A model generated the notes under the pieces. The model was not told where the DNA came from and did not search any database. It saw only the letters and a list, made by a program, of their open reading frames with translations. A program made the translations under genes and the position numbers. Source: Bdellovibrionales bacterium (GTDB lineage: Bacteria > Bdellovibrionota > UBA1018). From it: DNA of 20,461 bases. The stretch is from positions 1 to 20,461 of the forward strand of contig JAGWZD010000003.1 in the NCBI GenBank assembly GCA_018968995.1. Reading direction: 5' to 3'. Shown piece by piece: positions 8,207 to 14,874 of the stretch. Each line of letters begins with the position of its first letter. Position 1 is the first letter of the stretch.

Positions 8207-9220
8207 GTGACAGCTCTAGAATTACTGATATGCGGGGCACTCATTGGGTGCTCCGCATTTCTTTCTGCAAGCGAAGTTGCGATCTTCAGTCTCTCGCGAG
8301 TTCAACTCAGAGCCTTAAAAGAACGATTTGACTCTGCTCATCGTAAAATCAAAAAACTTCAAACTGACGCTGGCGGTGTACTGATCACCATCCTTGTACT
8401 CAACGAGGTAGTGAATGTTTCGCTGTCCACCATTCTTACGGGCATCCTCGACCGATACTTTCGCAACCAGGAATTGACCTGGCTCGTGAAAACGCTGATC
8501 GGAGTCCTCATTACGACGCCGGTCCTGCTCCTGTTCTGTGAGGTAACTCCAAAGACAGTAGCCGCTCGGGCGAACACGCTCATTGCCCCATTGGTGGCCA
8601 CACCCATTAGCGGACTGTACAACCTGATGAAGCCCGTTCGCATGGCTATCCGGAGGATGATTCAGCTGATCTCTGGAGTGAAATATCAATCTGCTCCAGA
8701 TACAGCTCACCCGATTCAGGAAGAGGAATTTATGGTGATGGTAGAGGAAGGTCACCGAGAAGGCGCGATTCAACGTAGTGAGCTTGATCTGATCCAGAAT
8801 GTTTTTCGCATGGACGATACGCCAGTGCGAGAGCTCATGACTCCCCTCGCAAAAGTTGATACCATTCACGAAACAATGAGCATTAGTGAAGCCGTTGACC
8901 GCGTTCGGCTGATAAAGTCGGCTCGAATCCCCGTTTTGTCGAAAGACCGAAAAGACGTTTTAGGCATTCTTTACTTGAAAGACCTCCTCAGGGCCCGGCT
9001 GAATCCAGCTCTGGGCAGCTCACCTCTAGCGCAGCTCATGCACAAACCTTTGATGGTCTCACAGCAGACTCCAGTCAATCGAGTCTTCAAGCGCTTGCGA
9101 CAGAGCCAAACTCATATTGCGGTGGTATCAGGACCCAATGATGAGCCAATCGGCGTGATTACACTCGACCGTATTTTAGATGATCTACTTGAAGAACTGA
9201 TTCAGGAAAAAAAGAGATAG
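8207..9220 (+). CDS. CNNM/CorC-like membrane protein with CBS pair, lacking the CorC_HlyC domain
   Basis: The 337-residue protein starts at GTG; no better start is in frame and the ribosome site is weak. The N-terminal DUF21/CNNM transmembrane domain (about residues 1-180) has a first helix containing SAFLSASEVAIFSLSR, two further hydrophobic segments and the motif CEVTPKTVAAR. It is followed by a linker with QEEEFMVMVEEG and a CBS pair (about 200-330) marked by ELMTPLAKVDTI and IAVVSGPNDEPIGVITLDRIL. It stops right after the second CBS domain, so the C-terminal CorC_HlyC domain usual in this family is missing. Relatives (CorC, YfjD, human CNNM) are linked to Mg2+/Co2+ export or resistance. 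It is followed two bases later by a full-length paralogue, which suggests the two act together. The ion specificity is not visible from the sequence. Confidence 0.9.
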   Translation: MTALELLICGALIGCSAFLSASEVAIFSLSRVQLRALKERFDSAHRKIKKLQTDAGGVLITILVLNEVVNVSLSTILTGILDRYFRNQELTWLVKTLIGVLITTPVLLLFCEVTPKTVAARANTLIAPLVATPISGLYNLMKPVRMAIRRMIQLISGVKYQSAPDTAHPIQEEEFMVMVEEGHREGAIQRSELDLIQNVFRMDDTPVRELMTPLAKVDTIHETMSISEAVDRVRLIKSARIPVLSKDRKDVLGILYLKDLLRARLNPALGSSPLAQLMHKPLMVSQQTPVNRVFKRLRQSQTHIAVVSGPNDEPIGVITLDRILDDLLEELIQEKKR

Positions 9221-9222
9221 GC

Positions 9223-10491
9223 ATGCTCTACTGGATACCGCTGCTCCTCGCTATCGAGGCTTTTTACTCTGGATCGGAAATCGCGCTTCTTTCCGCGGAT
9301 CGGCTAAAGCTGAAAAAGCGCGCTAAATTCGGAGACAAAGCCGCTAGCCGCACCCTTCGCCTGCTTCAAAAGCCTGAGCGTATCTTTGCCTCAACTCTGC
9401 TGATGGTCAGCATTTCCGTGGTCATGATCTCGATTCTGATTGCGCTTTGGATTATCGAAACGAAAGGAAGTCACTCTGACATTATCGCCATTGCGATCAC
9501 CTCACCTCTTATTGTTGTGTTCGGTGAACTTATTCCTAAGACCCTTTTTCAAAAGAACGCTGATCGTTTGGCGACAATCGTTGCGGCTCCAGTAGAGTGG
9601 ACATTTTTTATCTTCTACCCTTTGACTCAAATTTTAGGGGGATATACATCGCGGCTATCTCGTGCAATTGATCCACTAGAGGAACTACTCACCGGCACAA
9701 AACGAACCACCCGGGAAGAACTGCGCTCCTTGCTAGCGTCAGGCAAGGCCGAATCTTCAATTCCTAGGAGTGAGCGTCGGATCATTCGCAGAATCTTGGA
9801 TTTTCGTGGAACAGAGGCGCAGCATGCCCTAATTCCGCTGGTGAAGGTTGACGCCACTGAAGATTCAACCACTGTAAAAGAGGCCCTCGAAAGCTTTCAG
9901 CGACATCGACACTCTCGCATGCCTGTCTATTCTGAAAGGATCGACAACATCATCGGGATATTAGACGTATCAGATTTGTTTTCGGCTCAGAGTCTTGAAG
10001 TTTCAGTTCGATCTTTTCTGAGGCCTGCTCATTATGCCCCCGAAAGCCAGGAGTTAGAGGATCTCATTCGAGAGATGCGGGCCAAAAAGTCAGAAATGTG
10101 TATTGTGGTGGATGAGTATGGTGGTGCGGTTGGGATCCTCACGATTGAGGATATTTTTGAAGAGATCGTGGGTGAGATTCAGGATGAGTTTGATCACGAA
10201 CTCAGTGGCAGCCAAAAACTAGGAGATAATCGGTGGTGGGTTCCAGCCAGGCAACCTGTTTCTCAAGTGAACGAAGAGCTTCAAATCAATCTCCCTGAGG
10301 GAAACTATGAGACTCTCGGGGGCTTCCTGCTGCAGCAGTTCGGCCGAATTCCTGAGGCTGGTGATGAACTTTACTACGAGGTCCCCACTGGAAGTCTGAG
10401 ATTCACCGTTCGCAAATCCAACCAACGGGCGATTCTGGCCGTTCTGGTAGAGAGACTCTCTCGATCTGATGAAGGGTCGACAAATAATTGA
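9223..10491 (+). CDS. CNNM/CorC-like membrane protein with CBS pair and CorC_HlyC domain
   Basis: The 422-residue paralogue of the preceding gene has an N-terminal DUF21/CNNM membrane domain that includes EAFYSGSEIALLSADR and the conserved FGELIPKTLFQKNAD. A CBS pair follows (HALIPLVKVDAT through CIVVDEYGGAVGILTIEDI and EEIVGEIQDEFD). The C-terminal CorC_HlyC domain contains WWVPARQPVSQVNEEL and NYETLGGFLLQQFGRIP. The architecture matches inner-membrane proteins annotated as hemolysin-family or Mg2+/Co2+ efflux (CorC/YtfL/YfjD-like). No haemolytic function should be read from that old label. The start is ATG two bases after the previous stop, so translation is likely coupled. No terminator separates it from lon and its paralogue upstream. 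Confidence 0.92.
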   Translation: MLYWIPLLLAIEAFYSGSEIALLSADRLKLKKRAKFGDKAASRTLRLLQKPERIFASTLLMVSISVVMISILIALWIIETKGSHSDIIAIAITSPLIVVFGELIPKTLFQKNADRLATIVAAPVEWTFFIFYPLTQILGGYTSRLSRAIDPLEELLTGTKRTTREELRSLLASGKAESSIPRSERRIIRRILDFRGTEAQHALIPLVKVDATEDSTTVKEALESFQRHRHSRMPVYSERIDNIIGILDVSDLFSAQSLEVSVRSFLRPAHYAPESQELEDLIREMRAKKSEMCIVVDEYGGAVGILTIEDIFEEIVGEIQDEFDHELSGSQKLGDNRWWVPARQPVSQVNEELQINLPEGNYETLGGFLLQQFGRIPEAGDELYYEVPTGSLRFTVRKSNQRAILAVLVERLSRSDEGSTNN

Positions 10492-10565
10492 CGGTCCTGC
10501 TCGCTCTTGTCGAGTGGGATTCAATCGGGAATTCCGCTAGAATCAAATGTGAGGAGTATTTGTTC

Positions 10566-10991
10566 ATGAGCGATTTTAAGTCCCAAAGAAAGCCCACGGT
10601 CCTGATCGTCGATGACGTTGCTTTTGTACGAGCGACGCTATCAAAAATTCTCACGGACAATGGTTATGATGTCGTGAGTGAGGCGTCTTCTGGGACCGAA
10701 GCTATCGAGCAATATGGCAGGCTCTCTCCAGACCTTGTTACTATGGATGTGGTCATGCCTAAAATGAGTGGCATTGAGGCTACCCGAAAGATTATGAAAG
10801 CTCACCCAGGGGCCCGTATCGTGATGATCTCGGCCATGGGCCAGGAATCGCTAGTGATGGAGGCGATTCACGCTGGAGCCCGAGACTACCTCTTAAAGCC
10901 TTTTAGTAGTGAAGAGATCGTGAAAACACTCTCGCACGTGCTTCAAGATCGAAGCTTGAATGCTCATGGAGCACATGCGGCCGGAGCCTAA
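10566..10991 (+). CDS. Stand-alone CheY-like response regulator receiver
   Basis: The 141-residue protein is a single receiver domain with every phosphotransfer residue present: the acidic pair Asp16-Asp17, phospho-acceptor Asp61 (VTMDVVMP), Ser89 (ISAMGQ) and Lys111 (YLLKPF). There is no output domain. The TMD-x-x-MP and SAMGQ signatures resemble CheY of Thermotoga and Bacillus more than enterobacterial CheY, but no chemotaxis gene is nearby. I chose the ATG at 10566 because GAGGAG lies nine bases upstream. The same frame is open upstream to 10488, but that stretch has no domain features and no comparable ribosome site. A TAGAAT box at 10538-10543 could be a -10 element, without a good -35. 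It is followed after 18 bp by a small membrane-protein gene. The partner kinase is unknown. Confidence 0.9.
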   Translation: MSDFKSQRKPTVLIVDDVAFVRATLSKILTDNGYDVVSEASSGTEAIEQYGRLSPDLVTMDVVMPKMSGIEATRKIMKAHPGARIVMISAMGQESLVMEAIHAGARDYLLKPFSSEEIVKTLSHVLQDRSLNAHGAHAAGA

Positions 10992-11009
10992 GCTAAAGGA
11001 GACCGCTTA

Positions 11010-11306
11010 ATGATTGGATCTCTCTTGGGATTTTTTTTAAGAGTTTTTAAATGGACGTCATTTTCAGCCGGAATTCTTATCGCGGGTCAATTAGTCCATT
11101 GGCAGGGACAACCGATTTCCGAACACGTAAAACGCACTTTAAGCCTGGTAGAAGGCTGGACCGTTCCCGCTCAATCATTGGCGCAACAGGCCCGTGAGAA
11201 GGCTGATCCGTATGGCAGGCCCATGCAACTTGTTCCAAAAAAATCGCAGCTCGAAAAAATATCGGCCGCGGAACGAGCTCAGTTGAGAAAGGTTTTCAAC
11301 AACTGA
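11010..11306 (+). CDS. Small membrane-anchored protein of unknown function
   Basis: This 98-residue protein has an excellent ribosome site (AAAGGAG, eight bases before the ATG). It has one hydrophobic N-terminal segment (about residues 3-27) with no evident signal-peptidase site, so it is probably a membrane anchor. The remainder is polar and basic, and ends in a helical, charged tail (ISAAERAQLRKVFNN). I do not recognise the family. It lies 18 bp after the CheY-like gene on the same strand and is probably co-transcribed with it. It converges on the 80-residue exported-protein gene. The 38-bp gap between them has only a weak GGCC-based hairpin and no convincing terminator. Confidence 0.72.
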   Translation: MIGSLLGFFLRVFKWTSFSAGILIAGQLVHWQGQPISEHVKRTLSLVEGWTVPAQSLAQQAREKADPYGRPMQLVPKKSQLEKISAAERAQLRKVFNN

Positions 11307-11344
11307 GGCCCATTCGACGGCCGATTTAGACTTTTAGGTTTCAG

Positions 11345-11587
11345 TTAGCGTGCGCTGATCGAAGAGGTTGCGCCTTGGGACCGAACCTCTCGTCGCACTT
11401 CTGCTTGAGAAGTATCGCGCGCCTTTAACTTCATCGGACGACCACATGCCAGCATTCGACCATTCATTTGGCTAGCCGACTTCTCGCCTAAAGCCAAAGA
11501 AAGTCCATTCACCTGTCCTACGCTGGCTGAAGCCACCGAAGCCGAAAATAAACCAAAACCTACTACTGCAAACATCAACTTCTTCAT
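11345..11587 (-). CDS. Small exported protein of unknown function (80 aa)
   Basis: The start is the ATG at 11587, giving an 80-residue protein beginning MKKLMFAVVGFGLF. The ribosome site GAGAGG is eight bases upstream. An ATG two codons earlier (11593) is too close to that site, and longer readings of the frame add a polar leader that spoils the signal peptide. The N-terminus is a clear Sec signal peptide, with cleavage expected after VASASA or nearby. The mature part is about 58 residues, basic, with a single Cys in MLACGRPM and a Ser/Arg-rich end. No family is recognised. It lies near the YD-repeat gene at the end of the Tad operon, so it is one of two candidates for a Bd0108-like (hit) protein. 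That link is inferred from position only. An FNR/CRP-type palindrome lies upstream. Confidence 0.7.
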   Translation of the reverse strand: MKKLMFAVVGFGLFSASVASASVGQVNGLSLALGEKSASQMNGRMLACGRPMKLKARDTSQAEVRREVRSQGATSSISAR

Positions 11588-11831
11588 CTGCATTTCCTCT
11601 CTACTCTCAACAGTTACCGTTACTACTTCTGCTTCAAACGAACCACTCACGTTCTGAAGCTGTATAGAGCAATGCTGATGCCAACCAGACACACCTCATG
11701 ATTTTGATAAAAATCAAAGACTTACAGAATTCCATGTCCTGCTTTGCCAGAACAGCCTCGTCACAACTGTAAAAATCTTCGACATCCTGAGAGAAAAGCA
11801 ATGAGCCCCCAGACGGAGTTCGTATCAACGA
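11588..11831 (-). promoter_or_regulatory. Upstream region of the 80-aa exported-protein gene
   Basis: This 244-bp non-coding stretch (331 bp counted between the two neighbouring genes) carries the FNR/CRP-type palindrome at 11704-11717. A TATACA box lies at 11666-11661 on the minus strand, a plausible -10 element with no matching -35, as is usual for activator-dependent promoters. A 78-codon frame crossing it (11634-11870) overlaps the terminator hairpin and shows no protein features. Confidence 0.4.
11704..11717. promoter_or_regulatory. FNR/CRP-family operator-like palindrome
   Basis: TTGAT-AAAA-ATCAA is a perfect match to the E. coli FNR consensus half-sites with four-base spacing, and the symmetry extends one more pair (11703/11718). 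It is centred about 56 bases upstream of the start site predicted from the TATACA box. That distance is closer to a class I than a class II activator position. The match is visible; binding is inferred. Confidence 0.42.
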
Positions 11832-11865
11832 AAAGGGCCCTACCACTGTCGTGGTAAGGCCCTTT
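11832..11865 (-). terminator. Hairpin terminator after the 63-aa exported-protein gene
   Basis: Arms AAAGGGCC and GGCCCTTT, then one mismatch and TACCAC/GTGGTA, form a roughly 14-bp stem around a TGTC loop. Read on the minus strand it ends in a short TTTT run. It lies about 54 bp after the stop of the gene at 11919-12110. A smaller hairpin (GGAGAC-CCT-GTCTCC, 11895-11909) stands between the two. The short T-run makes it moderate rather than strong; plus-strand activity is also possible. Confidence 0.62.
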
Positions 11866-11918
11866 AACACTTTTTCTTCCTGAGACCTCGACCCGGAGAC
11901 CCTGTCTCCTATCGATCG

Positions 11919-12110
11919 CTACTTAGCACTCTTAGAACTCTTACTCTGCTGAGTTCCCTGCTGGCTCGTCTGAGCGATCACCATCTTTGGTTTCGACGAC
12001 TTCGCGCTACCATTCCATTCCCCCCCGCATGAGGCGGCCGCTCGAGCCGTGCTCGATCCGACGGAGAAAAAAAGCGCCACAGCGATTCCAAACACCCAAA
12101 CATTTTTCAT
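11919..12110 (-). CDS. Small exported Ser/Lys/Gln-rich protein (63 aa), possible hit-locus protein
   Basis: The 63-residue protein has a good ribosome site (AGGGAG, five bases before the ATG at 12110). A Sec-type signal peptide spans about residues 1-26 (MKNVWVFGIAVALFFSVG, then STARAAA). The first Cys (28) follows AAS, which is not a standard lipobox, so lipoprotein status is doubtful. The mature part is only about 37 residues and ends in a disordered, basic Ser/Gln/Lys tail with SKSSKS. I recognise no family. It lies 156 bp downstream of the YD-repeat gene on the same strand with no clear terminator between, and is itself followed by a hairpin terminator. By position and type it is the best candidate for the small partner (Bd0108-like) of the YD-repeat protein. 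I cannot recall the Bd0108 sequence well enough to compare. Confidence 0.68.
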   Translation of the reverse strand: MKNVWVFGIAVALFFSVGSSTARAAASCGGEWNGSAKSSKPKMVIAQTSQQGTQQSKSSKSAK

Positions 12111-12266
12111 AGAGTCTCCCTATCCCTGATATTACCCTAAAATCTTCCCTAAACTGAAGAGAAGCAATCCTGATGCCATAAATAACCATTTAAATTCAAG
12201 CATTTAGCTCAATTCGCAATCCGTAAACTGTATAAGCCCCTGACACCTGTTTAGTCTTTCGCCGAA
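12111..12266 (-). promoter_or_regulatory. Leader of the 63-aa gene with spaced TTTAGGG repeats
   Basis: Two exact copies of TTTAGGG (minus strand; 12153-12147 and 12141-12135) are spaced 12 bp start to start. A degenerate third copy, ATCAGGG (12130-12124), lies 11 bp further on. A TAATAT -10-like box lies at 12134-12129. The repeats fall about where a -35 box or activator site would be. No terminator for the YD-repeat gene was found here. Confidence 0.3.
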
Positions 12267-13952
12267 TCAAGGGGTCAGACTGACTCCCGCCGGACGAATG
12301 ATTTCTAAAAGATTTTGAAATGCGGTGGTCACCTGCACCGCAACCTTTTGCCCGGCAGCACTGTCCACTTTGTCGATCTCACCACCGCTCTTCCAAGAGA
12401 CCTTAATGGTTCCAAGCTTCGGATCCGTAATCTCCACCGGCCTGCTGCTTTGATCATACTTAAAATCTAAACGGCGCTGATCCTGGTCCACCAACGTTTT
12501 GATGCGTCCCGAGGCGTCGTAGAAAATTTTCACGCCTTTCTTATCTGAATTTTTTGCCAGCACAAGATTTCCGCGAGAATCGTATTGAAATTGAGCCCAG
12601 CTCGATAACTTTTTATCTCTTTTAGAGTTTCGTACTACCTTTGAAACTTTGGCCACCTTCGGGTCATAAGTAATTTCAGTGACCTCAGCTGGAGTCGTCT
12701 TCTTCACGACCCTTCCCTTGGTATCATAGACAAACGAAGTCTCTTCACTTCCCCGCTTAATTTGAAGCGGAAGACCACAACATTCGTTATAAATGGTCTC
12801 CGTTTTTTCGCCGTCATTATCTGCAATGAGCTTATAGGTCCACTCTTCGCCATCAGGCTTGTACTTGAAAAAAAACTCATACTTCTGCTGGCTGAACACT
12901 TTTCCGTCACTGCCCTTAGCTGACACCGAGGTAATGACGTGACTCTGATCCTTTAAATCATAAATATAGTCATACTCATTCAATGTTCCATCGCGCTCTT
13001 TTAACGACTTCACGTTCATGTACTTATCGGCACCATAATAGACCACTTTGAGACTGGTCCCATCGCTGTAACCCACTTCGGTCAAGTTGGTATAGTCATC
13101 CGTCGAATACTTATACTTATGAACTTCACCGTCGGCATTCCTACTCTCTTCGAGTTGCCCCAGGGCATTGTACTTGTAGGTCGCCTCTAGACCATCTTCT
13201 CCCTGAACTTTTTCAAGAAGGCCTCGACTATTATAGCTAAGGAACATTTTTCGATTTAGGTTATCGACGATCTTCTCGATCTTGCCGTCGCGGGAATACG
13301 AGAACTCGATAAAATTTCCATTCTTATCAGCAGTTCGGGTCAGACGACCCTTTTCATCGAAGGTCTCGACCTTCCCAGTATCAAAAGACCTCTGGTAGCC
13401 CGTGTTCGTTCGAGTCACTACCTGATATGAAAATTTATTACTGAACAACTGCGTCCCAATAGAGACTTGCTGCGGTTCCATCTTCCCAGCATTCACCAGC
13501 GACTGCCACTCATCGTTTCGATAGATAGGATCACCTTTCAGCTTCTGCTTGTACTCCTCTTGGGCCTTTTTATTCGAAAACTTTTTGAGCTCCGCGATCT
13601 TATTGATGGAGGACTCGAGAGCAGCGGAATTCGCCATTTTAGGAGTGAACCGATTTGAGGCGCCAGCTCCGTATTCCTGGACGACTACACTTCCGTCGGC
13701 GGAAACCAGCAGCCGAACTTCATACTCTTGCCCCCAGCCTGGCCCAAACATTCCAGTGTGTGAGGTCTTTGAATTATAGACACGATCAATCTTGGGCTCT
13801 GCGCCCATCTTGTAACCAATGTCCGTGTAAGCACGATAAAAATTTCCATTCTTAATCGTTACTCGGGCCTGCGCGAACGGAGAACCGAGAAGTCCCAAAG
13901 ATGTCGCTAAGGCCAAAAGACCTGCATTAAAAAAAACAAAAGATCGCCTCAT
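12267..13952 (-). CDS. Secreted YD-repeat (Rhs/WapA-like) protein at the end of the Tad operon, likely Bd0109-type
   Basis: From the ATG at 13952 (GAGG nine bases upstream) this gives 561 residues. The signal peptide is MRRSFVFFNAGLLALATSLG followed by a cleavage site after AQA (residue 29). A start at 13988 is in frame and overlaps tadB, but it adds a polar leader and has no ribosome site. The N-terminal part has the Rhs-type opening (RVYNSKTSHTGMFGPGWG). Many YD-type repeats follow, such as FDEKGRLTRTADKNGNFIEF, YNALGQLEESRNADG, YDTKGRVVKKTT, YDSRGNLVLAKN and YDASGRIKTLVD. There is no hyperconserved Rhs core motif, no proteolytic C-terminal junction and no toxin domain. A vicinal Cys pair sits at 391-392. 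It probably folds as a periplasmic or surface beta-structure. It follows tadB by 28 bp and should be co-transcribed. In B. bacteriovorus a YD/Rhs-like protein (Bd0109) of the hit locus lies by Flp pilus genes; homology here is inferred. Confidence 0.88.
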   Translation of the reverse strand: MRRSFVFFNAGLLALATSLGLLGSPFAQARVTIKNGNFYRAYTDIGYKMGAEPKIDRVYNSKTSHTGMFGPGWGQEYEVRLLVSADGSVVVQEYGAGASNRFTPKMANSAALESSINKIAELKKFSNKKAQEEYKQKLKGDPIYRNDEWQSLVNAGKMEPQQVSIGTQLFSNKFSYQVVTRTNTGYQRSFDTGKVETFDEKGRLTRTADKNGNFIEFSYSRDGKIEKIVDNLNRKMFLSYNSRGLLEKVQGEDGLEATYKYNALGQLEESRNADGEVHKYKYSTDDYTNLTEVGYSDGTSLKVVYYGADKYMNVKSLKERDGTLNEYDYIYDLKDQSHVITSVSAKGSDGKVFSQQKYEFFFKYKPDGEEWTYKLIADNDGEKTETIYNECCGLPLQIKRGSEETSFVYDTKGRVVKKTTPAEVTEITYDPKVAKVSKVVRNSKRDKKLSSWAQFQYDSRGNLVLAKNSDKKGVKIFYDASGRIKTLVDQDQRRLDFKYDQSSRPVEITDPKLGTIKVSWKSGGEIDKVDSAAGQKVAVQVTTAFQNLLEIIRPAGVSLTP

Positions 13953-13980
13953 GATCCCAATCCTCTCAGCCGATTTGGCC

Positions 13981-14850
13981 TCAAACATCGATTCTGACTA
14001 CTTTCATGATGACAAAAAATCCGATGATCTCCAATAGGATTATCCCTAGAACGATAGCCCAGCCGATCGGTGACGTGAACAAAGGCTGCACAAACTCTGG
14101 ATCATTTTGATACATAATCAAAAATAGCAATGGTGGTACCGCAATCACCACCATCCCTTGGTAAAACCCTTGAGCTGTCAAAGCAGAGATTTTGTTTTCT
14201 ACTTTGATTCGCTCACGAATCGTTAAAACAATCGTATCAAACGTCTCCGACAAGTTTCCGCCGGTCTCTTTCAAAATGTTGACAGCGGTTACAAACATCT
14301 CCACATCCTCGGCCGGTATCCTCTGCGCAAGATTTGAAAACGCCTCTTCGAGAGACACGCCCAGTTTGTTCTGATTCAAAACCAGATTAAACTCCTGCTT
14401 CACCGGGTTTGGCATTTCTTCCACAACCAGCGACATTGCCTGAACAACCGATAATCCTGATTTTAAACCGTTAGACATGAGGGCTAAAGCGTCAACCAGC
14501 TGTAAGACAAACTTGCTCATCCGGCGTCGATAAAGCATGTCGACTACGGGGCGCAAAGACTTCCAGCCCAATACTCCGACCACCAAGCCGCAGATAATCG
14601 ACAACACCAGATTCGGCAGGAATAGAATGAAGATCAAACCTCCTAAACCGAAGCTTCCAGAAAACATGTAGATCATTAATTTTTTGGGCTCAATCTCGAT
14701 AAACATGAGCGCCAAACGTTGCTGGATATAGTCTCGAGTCTCGGTCTGCTTGGCCTCAAACCAGTCGATCAGTCTTAATGCGTAGTGGTACGAGAGCCCA
14801 AAGACCCCGACCGCGAGCAAACACATTCCGAGAAATCTTAGTGTCTCCAT
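13981..14850 (-). CDS. tadB: Tad pilus inner-membrane platform protein TadB (T2SSF family)
   Basis: The 289-residue polytopic protein has a hydrophobic segment near residues 5-24, a pair around 60-95, and two more near 230-250 and 260-283. Between them is the cytosolic T2SSF domain, with DALALMSNGLKSGLSVVQAM, LGVSLEEAFSNLAQRIPAED and ILKETGGNLSETFDTI, the usual TadB signature. TadB is half of the inner-membrane platform on which the TadA ATPase acts to assemble Flp pili. It starts 24 bp after the TadZ-TadA fusion gene; the ribosome site is weak. In most tad loci a second T2SSF gene (tadC) follows immediately, but here the next gene is the YD-repeat protein. The call TadB rather than TadC rests on its position after TadA and its motif pattern. 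Confidence 0.92.
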   Translation of the reverse strand: METLRFLGMCLLAVGVFGLSYHYALRLIDWFEAKQTETRDYIQQRLALMFIEIEPKKLMIYMFSGSFGLGGLIFILFLPNLVLSIICGLVVGVLGWKSLRPVVDMLYRRRMSKFVLQLVDALALMSNGLKSGLSVVQAMSLVVEEMPNPVKQEFNLVLNQNKLGVSLEEAFSNLAQRIPAEDVEMFVTAVNILKETGGNLSETFDTIVLTIRERIKVENKISALTAQGFYQGMVVIAVPPLLFLIMYQNDPEFVQPLFTSPIGWAIVLGIILLEIIGFFVIMKVVRIDV

Positions 14851-14874
14851 TTCAAAGCTCTATCCAAAAGAATT

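Noticed and set aside
8315..8869. 184-codon minus-strand frame
   Set aside because: It lies wholly antisense to the first CNNM gene, is rich in His/Gln/Asn in a way typical of a shadow frame, and has no recognisable motif.
11307..11344. Possible terminator between the convergent 98-aa and 80-aa genes
   Set aside because: Only a 4-bp GGCC stem with an 8-base loop and interrupted T residues; too weak to call.
11634..11870. 78-codon frame on the minus strand upstream of the 80-aa exported-protein gene
   Set aside because: It overlaps the terminator hairpin and the FNR-like box, lacks a ribosome site, and its product shows no domain or signal-peptide pattern.
12007..12189. 60-codon minus-strand frame overlapping the 63-aa exported-protein gene
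   Set aside because: It is the alternative frame; the 63-aa frame has the ribosome site and a signal peptide, this one has neither.
12240..12290. Possible hairpin near the end of the YD-repeat gene (CTGACACC with GGGGTCAG)
   Set aside because: The stem is imperfect, the loop is long and there is no T-run, so it does not qualify as a terminator.
12267..13952. YD-repeat protein as an Rhs polymorphic toxin with immunity gene
   Set aside because: There is no hyperconserved core, no proteolytic junction, no variable toxin tip, and the following small gene encodes an exported protein rather than a cytosolic immunity protein.
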